Source: Arbacia lixula
Taxonomy: Eukaryota > Echinodermata > Echinoidea > Arbacioida > Arbaciidae
NCBI GenBank assembly: GCA_963669155.1
Contig: OZ022583.1
Location: 4,024,609-4,088,608 of the forward strand
Direction: 5' to 3'
DNA length: 64,000 nucleotides
Both the position numbers and the translations under genes were made by a program. The notes under the pieces were generated by a model, which worked only from the letters and a program-made list of their open reading frames with translations, was not told the origin of the DNA and ran no database searches. Shown here one piece after another: positions 35,100 to 46,309 of the stretch (the first letter of the stretch is position 1; each line of letters starts with the position of its first letter).

Positions 35100-37960
35100 C
35101 CCAAGTTTGTGTTTTATGGCAATGTATATCAACACAGTACTGCTGACTACAAGAATAAAGCAAGCCTTGATAATACATTGTAATGGGGTTTTGTACCTTT
35201 TCCTTCATGCAATGCCATGTTCAACTATCTCTTTGAACTTGAAGAACCTAGCGTGATGTATTCCATACGTATACACACACTATATTAGAAAACATCAGTT
35301 AATTGTGTATTACTATTACCCAAGTCACTCATTTTTGTGTGTGATTCCTTACTTTGGTACAAAGTATAGCAATGACATGCCCATTGCACATTGTACATGC
35401 ATACATGCGTGAGTATGATGCATGATATCGCATGGTTCATAATGCCCCTCCAGTGTGAGCTACATGTATGTAGAGAGCTGCCAACTAGGATGGATTCTCA
35501 TTATTTTTGTTCCAGAAATGGAGGTTTTAGTGAAAAATCCTGAATTCTTGTACAAAGTTTATGTGTGGTTTTATTTTCTTTTAGTGGGAAGATGGTGATT
35601 TTCTCATGAGAATAAGGATTGTTTTATATGGCAAAGTACTGGAATTGTTTTTAGGGATGTCAGCAGCTTCTCATGCATACACACACTGAATGACTCGTGG
35701 AATTGACGTTAGTAAATCAATGTATCATGCATTTTGTTGCAATGCCGATTCCATTTTTTTATGGGGGGAGGGGCAATTGATAAAAAGACACATTAAAGAT
35801 ACTCAAGTTTCTAGTAATGGCTTTTTCTACCAAGAAAATGTTTGTGCTTTTTTTCTGTGATGTTCAAAACTCTCTTTGGCTGTTGTTTCCACATTAATAT
35901 TACCACTCGGCATCTTAAAGTATGTGCACACCTTGACAACTTTTTTGTCCTAAAACGTTGACGCAGTTTCGATTTTTATATCATCGGATGTAAGTTTTAT
36001 TTTCTTTTTCACAAAATATTATTTTTGCTTCTATATCCCTTTGGAGTAATATCTTAAGGGACAAGGTTGAAGAGAAACCCTTGAAGACGTATTTCAGACA
36101 GAGAGTCCTAAAAATGTCTTTCTTGTTTTATATGCGCATCATACTTGTATGTTTACCTCACAGGAAACAATGGAATTTAGGTTTCATTGTAAAGGTATTG
36201 GTCCATTGGTCTTATCCTTGAAAATGTAGAGCATGAACTGTCATTTTCGTAAGGGTTTTGTTTTCGTGAATCACACTGTGGTTGCGAATTTAACAGCACA
36301 TGTCAATCAATAGCTTAAGTAATCAGTCAGTCATTCTTACATTATTTGATCATGATAAGCAACATCAAACCAAATAAACATTGATGTAGTTAAATACATT
36401 TATGTGTTATAATATGTATAAGTTTGGCTGAAATTTAAAGTGAAAATGACTGTCGCCTCCTGTGCTTTGGAATTGAGGATTATTAAACATTTAAAAGTGT
36501 GTATTGGAACTGTGTACAAAGTTCTTATTATTCTGCTATGTGTACTTAGGTTTAGATTGCATCATTAAGTGCAAGAAAAATGTGTAAAGTCAAACTCAAA
36601 TTTACATTCTGCCAATTGTGCGCAGCCTGTACATAGTGTGCTGACTATTGCATTATAAATGTAACACAAGTGATTCCATTTTAAACAAAGGGATGGTAGT
36701 TGCATGGACCTATCATGGATGGACTGCGCTCGGATAGACTTCCTTTGATGTATGATGACCACTACCTCATAAAAATTCAAGACTTTCAGGTGTTGTAAAC
36801 AAAACGCTGTATTTCTAATTAGGCAGTACCTTCCCCTGAATAACAAAAGAAAATAACAAAAGAAAATCTGGTTTGAGAAATATGTCAAAACAACCTCTTG
36901 TGCAATGACAGTGGACTGTTAATGACAGTCTTAACAGATTCAAAGCAACATGTAGAAGAAATTACAAAGAGTGTTTCTTTGTAAGTCCAAGATTTTGTAC
37001 AGTATGTTTGCCACAATCTCACCCCACCTGTTTGTCAGAGCTTCTTAGATATTAACTGCTCTCCCATGATCATGGCAATAGCATCATTTTAACACTCTCT
37101 TTCCCATTGGTATGAAGATGTATACTAAGCCAGTGCGGTTATCAAGGCCTGGTAATTTAAGGCTTAAGGGTTCCTTCATGTGACAACCTGCTACATAAAA
37201 AGCTCAAGCAAGATTTTGGGCTTACCAAACCTGAACTATACCGCACCTTTAATGCTAATTAACTTGCTATTCAGTTGACATTGTACAAACATGTCGCTGA
37301 TTAAATGGAATGCCTGCTCCAACATACCACAGGGCACTTGGCAATGGAATGAAGGCTGGTAATGTGCATTGGGTCATACGTGCAAGTCATGTAGATCTTG
37401 GGTCAGCATTAGCCAGAATCTGATGCAACATTTTCTGATCTGGAAAATTCTGTCTCCATTAGACCGAAACGAGCAAATAATTAACAAAACCACTTTAGTT
37501 GCGTTACTTGTACATTTAATATCAACCTTACAAATTTATATGTACAATATATTTGGCTGCATGTTGAAGGTGCATTATTGCAATGTTTTTATTTTTAGAG
37601 TGTCAATATCAAACTAACATCATGGGACACATGTCTTAAAATGATAACAAAAACCTGACCTTTCGTTAGTAATATTACATGAAAACAATCTTTGACCTCA
37701 AAACTATGAATGATATCTATACATGTAATTATAAACATAAGAGAAACTCATTTGCCCTGTACATTACATGTATGTAGTTTGTAAATGTGTGACTTAACAT
37801 GTTGGTATACAATGTCTACTCATGGAATTGCCCACATACTGTGCATTATCAATATCCCTGACAAGCTTTGTGTTTAAATTCCTCACGTACCGTCCTTTCC
37901 CTAACTGGCCTCCACATTTGACGTATTTGCTTTGAGCAACCAAAAAATTACTTTTTTTCT
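35100..37960. other. no gene seen
   Basis: AT-rich, likely first-intron or intergenic DNA of the F-box gene. No repeat arms or coding exon recognised. Confidence 0.4.
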
Positions 37961-37963
37961 TTC

Positions 37964-38066
37964 CAGGGCTCTTTTTGGAGAAACTTCAAAATTTTCCAGG
38001 GCTACTTTTTCATTTTCCAGGGCTCTTTTTCCACTTTCCAGGGCTACAATTTCTGGGGCTATTTCG
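37964..38066. repeat. TTTCCAGGGCTCTTTTT short tandem repeat
   Basis: Four imperfect units of about 25-30 bp, each with CCAGGGCT(C/A). Related words occur alone at 7470, 31665, 39735, 46325 and 47040, so this is part of a dispersed family rather than a local array. Confidence 0.7.
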
Positions 38067-38137
38067 CGGTTTTGTTTGCGTTTTTTTTTTTTTTTTTGTG
38101 TGTGTGTGTGTGTCAGGTGCATACGCAGGATTTTTGT

Positions 38138-38330
38138 AAAGGGGGGGGGGGGGGGTTACGAGAAGTTGATGAGCATGGGGGAGGGGTGGTAGTGGTGGGT
38201 TTTGGGGAGTGTTTTTTCTTAGTGGGGGGGGGGGGGGGTTCAGCCAAAAAAACTAAAAAATTTGGAGGCGAAAGAGGAGGGGGGGGGGTTGACCAAAAAA
38301 AAAAACGAAAAGGGGGGGGGGGGGGTTAAC
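38138..38330. repeat. G-rich low-complexity block
   Basis: Four G runs of 9-15 bases within 190 bp, with potential for G-quadruplex formation on the plus strand. Preceded by a (T)n(GT)n stretch. Confidence 0.8.
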
Positions 38331-38399
38331 AAATTAAAAAGTTGATTCAGGTTAAATATTTCATTGGCGATATGACTAATGCAAAGAAGTTTTGGGCTT

Positions 38400-38992
38400 T
38401 CAGGCATAGTCAGACTAGCCAGGGCCAGGGGCACAAACATGCATACGGTAACGGTAAGTACAATTTTTTATAGATCTTGTAATCTGCAATTAAGACTTTA
38501 TAAATGTTATGTAGATCTAATGTAGTTAAACTTTGAAGATTGTCAATGTCAAGGAATATGAAAAAAAAAATGCACGGCAAACTGTGTTGCCCGGCTATAA
38601 ATGGTCACAACGGGATAGTCACAATCAAACAATAGCTCTCCCGTAGTTACGGCCGCCTTACTAGTCGGCAAACTGGTATGCCACAGCAGCTGCCATACCC
38701 GTTTGCCGACTAGTAAGGCAGCCGTAACTACGGGAGAGCTATTGTGACTATCCCGTTGTGACCATTCATGGGCAACACAGTTTGCCGTGCATTTTTTCCC
38801 ATGTTCCTTGGCATTGAAAATCTTCAAAATTCAACTACATTAGATCTACATAACATTTATCAAATCTTGAATTTAGATTACAAGATTTATATCAAATTGT
38901 ACTTACCGTACCGTATGTACTGTGAATGTTTACGTTTATGCCCCTGGCTCTGACTGAGCTGAGTCGCTGACGCCTACGTCTGACTATGCCAT
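38400..38992. mobile_element. large foldback element, about 590 bp
   Basis: The arms pair over about 270 bp: GGCATAGTCAGAC, CCAGGGGCA, ACGGTAAGTACAATTT, AGATCTAATGTAGTT, CATGTTCC/GGAATATG and CAAACTGTGTTGCCC, then a very well matched inner part (GAGCTATTG, GTAGTTACGGC, TTACTAGTCGGCAAAC) around a loop near 38680. The inner 130 bp on each side are nearly identical, the outer part less so. Confidence 0.85.
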
Positions 38993-39032
38993 GCATAGCA
39001 TAGCACTAGCAGCTTGACGGCCGAAGTTTTTA

Positions 39033-39210
39033 AGCTAGTTTGAAGTTTGAGAAAAACATAGATAAATTCCTGGTTCGAGCGGCTGTGCGGGAAGTCGAAA
39101 ACTTCTTTGCTTTAGTCGTACCGCTAATGAACGGGTCATTAGATACTGAACCCCTGTTGTTTCCGCTCGAACCAGGAATTTATCCATGTTCTCCTCGAAC
39201 TTCAAAGCTC
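39033..39210. repeat. inverted repeat with 45-bp arms
   Basis: AGATAAATTCCTGGTTCGAGC pairs with GCTCGAACCAGGAATTTATC, continuing into GAAGTTTGAGAA / CTCGAACTTC. Part of a palindrome cluster; AGCTTGACGGCC at about 39011 pairs with GGCCGTCAAGCT at about 39636 outside it. Confidence 0.75.
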
Positions 39211-39339
39211 GCCACGGAAGCATTCATTATTCATGTACCGCGTATGTGCTTTGCACACAGTACACGTAATCTCATATGCATGGCCGACTGGCCGTCGAGC
39301 CTATCGCCTCGGCCTAGCTAGGTATGCACTATGCATTCG

Positions 39340-39505
39340 TATCGGGCGCGCGCGCATGGAAGAAACTATGAAAAGCCGTTCCCGCCAAAACGCGTGCCAA
39401 AAACCATACGCGTGCAAGTCAGAACGTACGCGTATGGTTTTTTTGGCACACATTATGGCGGGAACGGCTTACTATAGATATCGGGCGCGCGCGCATGGAA
39501 GAAAC
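39340..39505. repeat. 27-bp direct repeats flanking a palindrome
   Basis: The same 27 bases (TATCGGGCGCGCGCGCATGG plus AAGAAAC) occur at 39340-39366 and 39479-39505. Between them is a foldback with arms AGCCGTTCCCGCC, CGTGCCAAAAACCATACGCG and reverse complements. Confidence 0.8.
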
Positions 39506-40470
39506 GCTCCACATGCGATGGATACTGCACTACACACAGCATGCATTCAGCAGTACAGTGAGTCGGTGAAACATGCTGTGTCTGCTTGCGCGCTCTCAAT
39601 CTTCGCTGTGCAAATTGCCGCAGTGCAGTGCGCGGCCGTCAAGCTAGGATTGGCTGCTTTAGTCTAGTCGTGTGACAAATGTTACGGGGGCGATTTCCTA
39701 TTTTTGTGTCGCCCACGAAATTGCATTTTTGGCCTGTTTCGGGGGCTCTTTTAGGTGTTTCCGGGGCGAATTCGCCCGCCGCCCCCGTGTATTTTTTTGG
39801 TTGGCTTTGAGCAACACATAACATTTACTCTCTACACAAGTGTTTTATCAGATAGTTCATGTGTGAGCTATTATGAACGTGACTGCTGCAATTCATCATC
39901 TCTCGATCCACCCTCGCCAAAAATTTAGGAAAAAAATGCAGAATTATCGACGTGGAACATGCATTCCATCTTTTTTGCCCTGAGAAACAGGATGTGTCTG
40001 ATTGCAGAGTTTCCCTATGATCCAACTCACAGTCCCCAAAATAGATTGGGATTTGGGGAGAAAATGTTATTTTTGGATCATTTTCTCTGTGTATTAGTAC
40101 ATGGACTACCCGTAATCTGCGAGTGACAAAGATTTTGTGGATGTGCCCTTTACTGAGTGCATTGTGGGCAAGTTTGATGCATCATTTGTACTCTATGTCA
40201 CTGTCAGCAGTGTCATTAGGTCATTTTATTAATGATGATGACTAAAATCTTAAGTCAGATATTGGGCTGTGAATTTTTTGCAGAGTAAATCATAACTTTA
40301 CTGCTCCGTCTCAGAATACTATCTTCTTCAAAGATTTGTTTGAGATAGCATCATACAGAGTGGACTAATATTCTATATACTGTATACATTTAGATTGTGC
40401 ACTTCCAGTGTATGTACAGTAAATAAGAGCAAACAGTTGATAAATACTATGTTCCATTTTCTTTTGCTTG

Positions 40471-40577
40471 TTTGTGCAGATCTTCATGCCCATTTGCTGA
40501 CAGAGAAGAGGCAGGAGAAGTAGCATGCTGCACTAGCTCGTCGGAAGAGCGAGAGCCGGAGAGACAGAGACTGGAAG
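40471..40577 (+). other. F-box gene: 3' splice site and 5' UTR
   Basis: A pyrimidine-rich tract (CCATTTTCTTTTGCTTG) ends in TTTGTGCAG at 40479, a strong acceptor. The 98 bases from 40480 to the start codon would be the end of the 5' UTR. They contain one out-of-frame ATG at 40489 that stops after four codons. Confidence 0.65.
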
Positions 40578-43337
40578 ATGACCTTAATGGTGCTACCTGA
40601 TGGGGGGCATCAGCCATCGACCTCAGGACACCAGCGCAGGACAGGAGACAGCAGAATGGCGAGTGCAGGGACCGCGTCCAAGCCAGAGATGTACAGCAGG
40701 GGCGTCCAGACGGGCTTCGGCCACCCGTCTGGCAGTGCCGCTGACCTGCAGAACCTGGACATCTGCATATGTGGACAGGCCGCGGAGGGGATCTGCTTCT
40801 GCGAGAGCCTGGGCGTGGAGGCGTGCAAGCTGGTCGTGCAGAAGGGGTGCGGGAAGTCGAGGGTTGCCATCCTGTTGAGCATTCATGAGGAGTTCTGTAG
40901 GTCGGCCCGTGGAGATCCGATCATCAACACCCGCAGGAGGGGCAGTGCCTATGGGGACATTCGCCTGCGGCGCCCGAAGGCAGCCCCGCCACCAACGCTG
41001 CCACGTCCTCGAGCACAGAGCATGATCGTCAGGAACTCAAGAGCTGCCGGCTGGAGCAATGATGCCAATGTGCGACGACCGCAGGTGTCTGTCAAGCCTA
41101 AGAGGTCTGTGGCCCTTGCCAGTAATAAGAGGCAAAAGAAGGAAGAGAATGTTGAGATCAAAGCTCAGTCTTGTCAGGATAAATCATGTCAGGAAGTGAA
41201 ACAAGAACAGTGCCTTAAGAAGACTGTAACTAGGGAATGTGCTACTCCCAAGCAGGAGGGTGATTCAGAGAAAGAAGAGGAAGGTTGCTTGGACCAAAAC
41301 AGTTATGTGTCTAAAGCATGGCTCCTGTTTCACGGTTGTGAAAAGGTTAAAAAGAATGATGGTATAAAATCGTTGAAACTTAATGATTCGCAGGAGAAAA
41401 GGCTAGATGATGATGAAGTTGGATGCGGTGCGACTTGTGCGTCTGAAGCAAAAACACTTGATGGAGAGACAACCCGTCTAGCCGATCAATCCTTGGACCA
41501 AAGGAATGATCAGCAGGACAAAGCGAGCAGAATTACAGGTCTTACGGTGAGCTCTGTGATGAAGAGTGACAGCAATGGAAAAACGTCCGTGGTGACAAGA
41601 AGGAAATCAGTCCAGGACGCTCCCTCTGATGTGAAGACTGTGAGTGTTCCATGTGGGAAGCTAGAGACTGGCAGCAATAGCCATCCAAATGTGAGTGCAA
41701 AGTGCCAAGAGAGTGGGAGCTTATTTCGTGAAAATGTGGTTGAGAGCATTGTTGATCCTCGCCTTTGCAATGAAGAGGAATTTTCTCATCCTGCGGCCAG
41801 TCAAGATGCTGATACATCTATTGGTCAACACGTTACTGGACAAGCTGAATGCACTGGTGAGGTGCCTCCATCAGAATCATCAAAGTGTAAGGAGTACAAG
41901 AACAGTGAAAACTTGGATGGCTGTTTGGGGGCAGCTAGAATCCCTGAACGGATGTCATGCCGGGATAGTGGAATAGGTGATGATGTGTCCATAAGCGAAC
42001 TGAAACCTAGCGTTGGGCCATGTGTCATAGTTGAAGATCAAGCAGAGGCAATCGTAGAAGCAGAAAGCAACAAATGCCAAAACCAAGACTCGCTTTCACT
42101 TGTCCTTTTGCCAGCAACTATTGATAGTGTCACAGATGGTAGTTCGTCAACGGATGTTCTAAGCAACTCGCAATTGCCACAGTGTACTTTTTCGGGAACT
42201 CCAAGGGAAAGACGTCAAGTGGACTCTGTATTACAAGTTGAAGATGAAAGCTTACTTGAAGCATGTGCAATTTTGGAGAAAACTGAGGACGTGTCTGCCA
42301 GCGTGGATTCAAGTGTATCTCTTGAAATATCTGTCCATGGCATTGACAATAGGCTATGTGAAGGTGAGGTTGGAGAAGGCAATATCTGCAGTGGTGGAGA
42401 GAGGATGGAGGTAGAGCTAGGTGAGCGTAATATTGAGCGGGGAATGGCGTCCTGCGTATCTTCAGCTGTTGCCATCCCAGACGCGGAATCCCGCCACACT
42501 TCTGAACATTGCGTTTGTCTGCCAGAAGAGAAGTCGTTTGATGATAGTTCAGCTAGGTCAAAGTTCCTCTCAGGAGCCAACATCACATTGGATGTGTCTT
42601 GTAAGTTTGTTTCTAAGCTTGCCATCGACCTTCCTTCTGAACAATGTGAAATAGATTCTGGGGTCAAGAGCGATACTGAGGTCAAGAGCGGTAGTGTCAC
42701 AGAAAAGATCTCCAAGAAGCCAGAGACCAAGCTACGTTCACCAAAGAATCTCAACCCTCACAAGGTTGGGATGCTTCGTTATCTCATTTGCCAAAGCCCT
42801 ATTGTCCTGTGCGACGCCGACGACAGCGACTTTGAAGATTCTGATAGTGACGACGATGACCATCTCTCTGAGAACAGCCGGAACCTCGCCTGGCTGCCTC
42901 TCCACATCCTGCTCAAGATCTTCCGAAGTCTGTCCACGTCAGACCTGGCCAGCCTCAAGTGTGCCTGTAGTGACTTCAAGTGGCTGATTGAGTATTACGA
43001 CATCAAACCGGTCGACTCCATCTGGGTGGAGCCGAAACCTTATCGCAACGACCCCTGCATGCAGTGTGGCAAGATCCGGGACCCTAGGGGCGACGTCTCG
43101 CTCTGCCGCTGGCATCCAAAGATCTACTACAGCAACGGCCACATTGGGCGGCGCTGGACCTGCTGTCATCGGCTGGACGAGGATGCAACGGGTTGCCGGG
43201 TGGGTCTCCATAACAACAACTGGTTGACGTCTAAGGTAACCATGAGAAGTATCCCCAAACCCTGGAGGAGCAACATGTGGCACCTCTGTTCGCTCAAAGA
43301 TGTCCACCTCCCTGATTTCCAAGATGATTTATACTGA
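40578..43337 (+). CDS. F-box only protein, FBXO34/FBXO46 family
   Basis: Predicted substrate receptor of an SCF (SKP1-CUL1-F-box) ubiquitin ligase. The 919 residues lie in one exon, as I recall for vertebrate FBXO34 and FBXO46. The F-box is at about 769-812 (LAWLPLHILLKIFRSLSTSD...), the SKP1-binding helices. It is followed by the family's C-terminal Cys/His region: DPCMQC at 825-830, DVSLCRWHP at 839-847, Cys862-Cys863-His864, GCRVGLHNNNW at 872-882. These spaced Cys/His residues may bind metal (inference). Residues 1-745 are low-complexity, Ser/Glu-rich and probably disordered, with a basic NLS-like stretch at 173-188 (KPKRSVALASNKRQKK), a Cys-rich N-terminal patch near 57-90 and an acidic run at 746-768. 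ATG 40578 is chosen as the first in-frame ATG with A at -3; the next is 40590. It is longer than the human proteins, mainly in the disordered part. Orthology to FBXO34 versus FBXO46 is undecided. Confidence 0.92.
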   Translation: MTLMVLPDGGHQPSTSGHQRRTGDSRMASAGTASKPEMYSRGVQTGFGHPSGSAADLQNLDICICGQAAEGICFCESLGVEACKLVVQKGCGKSRVAILLSIHEEFCRSARGDPIINTRRRGSAYGDIRLRRPKAAPPPTLPRPRAQSMIVRNSRAAGWSNDANVRRPQVSVKPKRSVALASNKRQKKEENVEIKAQSCQDKSCQEVKQEQCLKKTVTRECATPKQEGDSEKEEEGCLDQNSYVSKAWLLFHGCEKVKKNDGIKSLKLNDSQEKRLDDDEVGCGATCASEAKTLDGETTRLADQSLDQRNDQQDKASRITGLTVSSVMKSDSNGKTSVVTRRKSVQDAPSDVKTVSVPCGKLETGSNSHPNVSAKCQESGSLFRENVVESIVDPRLCNEEEFSHPAASQDADTSIGQHVTGQAECTGEVPPSESSKCKEYKNSENLDGCLGAARIPERMSCRDSGIGDDVSISELKPSVGPCVIVEDQAEAIVEAESNKCQNQDSLSLVLLPATIDSVTDGSSSTDVLSNSQLPQCTFSGTPRERRQVDSVLQVEDESLLEACAILEKTEDVSASVDSSVSLEISVHGIDNRLCEGEVGEGNICSGGERMEVELGERNIERGMASCVSSAVAIPDAESRHTSEHCVCLPEEKSFDDSSARSKFLSGANITLDVSCKFVSKLAIDLPSEQCEIDSGVKSDTEVKSGSVTEKISKKPETKLRSPKNLNPHKVGMLRYLICQSPIVLCDADDSDFEDSDSDDDDHLSENSRNLAWLPLHILLKIFRSLSTSDLASLKCACSDFKWLIEYYDIKPVDSIWVEPKPYRNDPCMQCGKIRDPRGDVSLCRWHPKIYYSNGHIGRRWTCCHRLDEDATGCRVGLHNNNWLTSKVTMRSIPKPWRSNMWHLCSLKDVHLPDFQDDLY

Positions 43338-43447
43338 GGAAGCCATCTTCCTTTGGGTATGCTCCAATTAATCCCAGATAGGCCTTTTCCACTTTGTTCT
43401 GTGCTTGGTCCATTACTACTGCCAGCTCTCAAGAAAATTTTTCTTAA

Positions 43448-43496
43448 GAATTTTCTATGAGACAACTTGTGTTGTAAGTTGTCTCGTAGAAAATTC
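43448..43496 (+). promoter_or_regulatory. hairpin in the F-box 3' UTR
   Basis: GAATTTTCTATGAGACAACTT and AAGTTGTCTCGTAGAAAATTC pair over 21 bases with one G-U-type position and a 7-base loop, 110 nt after the stop codon. As RNA this is a strong stem-loop, possibly a stability or translation element or a Dicer/Drosha substrate. Confidence 0.6.
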
Positions 43497-43680
43497 CACC
43501 AAAAAACTTGAGGAATTTCACATGTCGTCATAAGGATTGATACTGACGAGGACATGCCTTAAATCTTGTGGGCTCTTAAGGACTGCAAATCAAACTTGTC
43601 ATAAAAGTGTCATTGCCCTTTAAAGCCCTTTGTGTGCACAACGAAATGGTGTTTTATGGGATTTATGCGCATGACTTGTG

Positions 43681-43686
43681 AATAAA
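43681..43686 (+). terminator. poly(A) signal of the F-box gene (candidate)
   Basis: AATAAA 344 nt downstream of the stop codon, the first canonical hexamer on this strand. A longer 3' UTR using later signals (for example near 45563) is possible. Confidence 0.45.
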
Positions 43687-44498
43687 TTCACATGTACTTA
43701 AAGACTTAGAGGACATGTTTGTTGATGTGCCACATGCAGGGGCTAGAATCCTGTTACTTTCTATTATTCCTGTGTGCTGGAATATCATTTTATACTGCCC
43801 TGTTTGTCCACTATTGGGTCTTTCTCTCTGTTCCATATTTATATGATTAATGATTTTGCATGATTATTCTTTTTCTTATCACAAGTCCACAGTGAATTGC
43901 CACATTGCCTTGTTCATCAACTCATTTATACTCAATACTATTGACTTGTTAAAAATGTAATGTGTGCACATTTGTAAAAGTGAATGTGTAAAAGTGGTGT
44001 GTTAACTGTTGAATTAGTTTGAAGTACAGAGTATGCAATCAAGATTTATTTGTATTTTGCATACTTTCTATTAATGTGTTTCATGCATTAGTAACCATGG
44101 GAATGATATCTAAAATGTGTGATATGGTTACAGATTTGATAACAGATTTGATAAGGGTGTAAAATTGTGTAAGTACTGGAAGTTCCCGAGCCTTTTGGCA
44201 TGGATAGAAAAAGCATTTGACCACACGTACATGTATGAACATATTCACACATACCTTTATTTCTGGAAATGCTGTTTTTTTTTTGCTAATATTTTTTAGT
44301 GTTTAAAATGAAGTGAAACCGACTGATGTGAGATCAATATGAAGTAATGGATTTTACATTCAAGAGCACTCCACTCATTGAAAATTGACCTTATGACTTT
44401 GTGAGAGATATACTGATGTCAGTTTGAATCTAATTTCATCACTAATCTCTAAACTCTATTGACACAAGGAAGCAGGATGTTAAATCAGTGGCTCTACA

Positions 44499-44499
<1 letters not shown>

Positions 44500-44579
<80 letters not shown>
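44500..44579. repeat. (CA)n microsatellite
   Basis: About 39 uninterrupted CA units, likely length-polymorphic. Confidence 0.95.
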
Positions 44580-44581
<2 letters not shown>

Positions 44582-44960
44582 GTATGATACAACCACACGA
44601 CTGGCATTAGACACTTTGTGGTATTATTAATTGTTGAATTGCCTGTAGTTGATTAGGGCTGCGTAATCTGACGTACGCATTCAGCAGGAATACTGTTTAC
44701 TCCAAACGTATTTGTTCCAGCTGAAATGGACTCGCTACAAATGCAGGATGTACACAAATCCTGTACACCTGTATGAATCACATCACGAGGGTGTGCTTCG
44801 AACCATGTGCTGCATCATCAATTAGAGAATTGCCTCTCTCGAAAGTCAAAAGTCAGGTTTAGATGGGCTAGGCAACAGCGGCTTGTGAGTGACACCACAA
44901 CTCAATAACACCTTGGTGTCGTAGGTTCACTGAACTCTACACATGGATGTGTAGGATTGG

Positions 44961-45070
44961 GGCCATATTTATGAAACCTTGCGAAGCCTAGATACAGTAC
45001 TTGCTAAAGTGCATGCGTACCCACCTTTCTGCCTGACTATCTAGGCTAGGGAGGTTTCATAAATATGGTC
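44961..45070. repeat. GGCCATATTTATGAAACC MITE
   Basis: GGCCATATTTATGAAACCT at the left pairs with AGGTTTCATAAATATGGTC at the right; the inner AAGCCTAGATA pairs with TATCTAGGCTAG. Confidence 0.75.
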
Positions 45071-46309
45071 GCAGGGGCTTTATTTAGATGACATGGTTTT
45101 ATTCAGAAGACGAGAATCATGCATTGTGATGGTTGTGTCTTAATAGAAACTCTGAATAAGGAAGTGATTTAGCCTAGCTTTGCAGAGTGTTTGATATTTT
45201 TAATCCAAGCTACATGTATCACTTGCACATTTGGGTCTAGAATTGATAAGACTAACTCATCCTGTGTCTGCCAGTGGAGACAAGAATTAAACAATGATTT
45301 TCATTAGGCTTCTCCATCCAGACATAATTAATATGTTTTTTTGGTTTTATTTAGAAATACCTGAAAGACAGGCCTATGATGTACATGGAAGTATTTAAGA
45401 TAAATTGAGATACATTGTGAAATATGTTAACATAGACAAATAGACAGTGTATGATCAGCACCTATAATTGCTAATATACCTTGTACTGCAATGAAACAAT
45501 TAAAGAAATACATTATAGGTACTGTGTCCATAAAAGCACCAGTTTGAATTTGTCTTTATTCAAAATAAATATACAATTGAATCCAATGCTTATTGAGACA
45601 TTAACATTTATTCAGGGAAACCCAGATGATACTGATTAGTAATGTGAGTGAATGTCATAGTTTGTTGGCAACTTGGCATAATGTTATGATGTTGATGATA
45701 ATGATGACAAAGAAGCTGTAACATTATGTTACTTCAAGGTCATGAATTCTGTCACACACGACTGCTGTGCACAATACACTCCACATGTATTACTGTACAC
45801 TGTACCTTGCCAAAATATTTGCTTGTTTGATAGCAAAGTGTACTCTAGTACTCTAGATACAAACATCATACATGTGCTGTATAACAACAATAAAGTACAT
45901 ACAGTACATACTGTTCATGTTCACTACAATGTGCATACTAGTATGTGAACTGTCGGAATAGCAGTGGGTGTTAGCAGCCTATATATAGCTAACAGTCATG
46001 CAGTGTATGCACACTAATGCACAGACAGACCAGAGACCTTGCATGGTCTGATACTATATTTCTCATGCCGTGATTGTCCTGACGTTCACACATACTTATT
46101 GTGCATAGTCTGTCCGTCTGATGGCTTGATACACACAGTAGATATTTCCTTTTTCCTGATCTTTGCTAGGAAGGAGCTGCCATCATTAACCATGGTTGAG
46201 TGCTGTGAGGGAAAAACTAGTTTGTTGAAATATACGTTGGGGGAGGGGCACTTTTCAAGCATGATGTCATGGAGAAAATACCATGAAATTTACATTGCAT
46301 CATTCCCTA

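Noticed and set aside
39233..39667. 144-codon open frame
   Set aside because: Crosses a palindrome and its flanking direct repeats; no domain; the frame is a by-product of CpG-rich repeat DNA.
42215..42754. 179-codon minus-strand frame
   Set aside because: Shadow of the F-box coding exon, which has the domain evidence.
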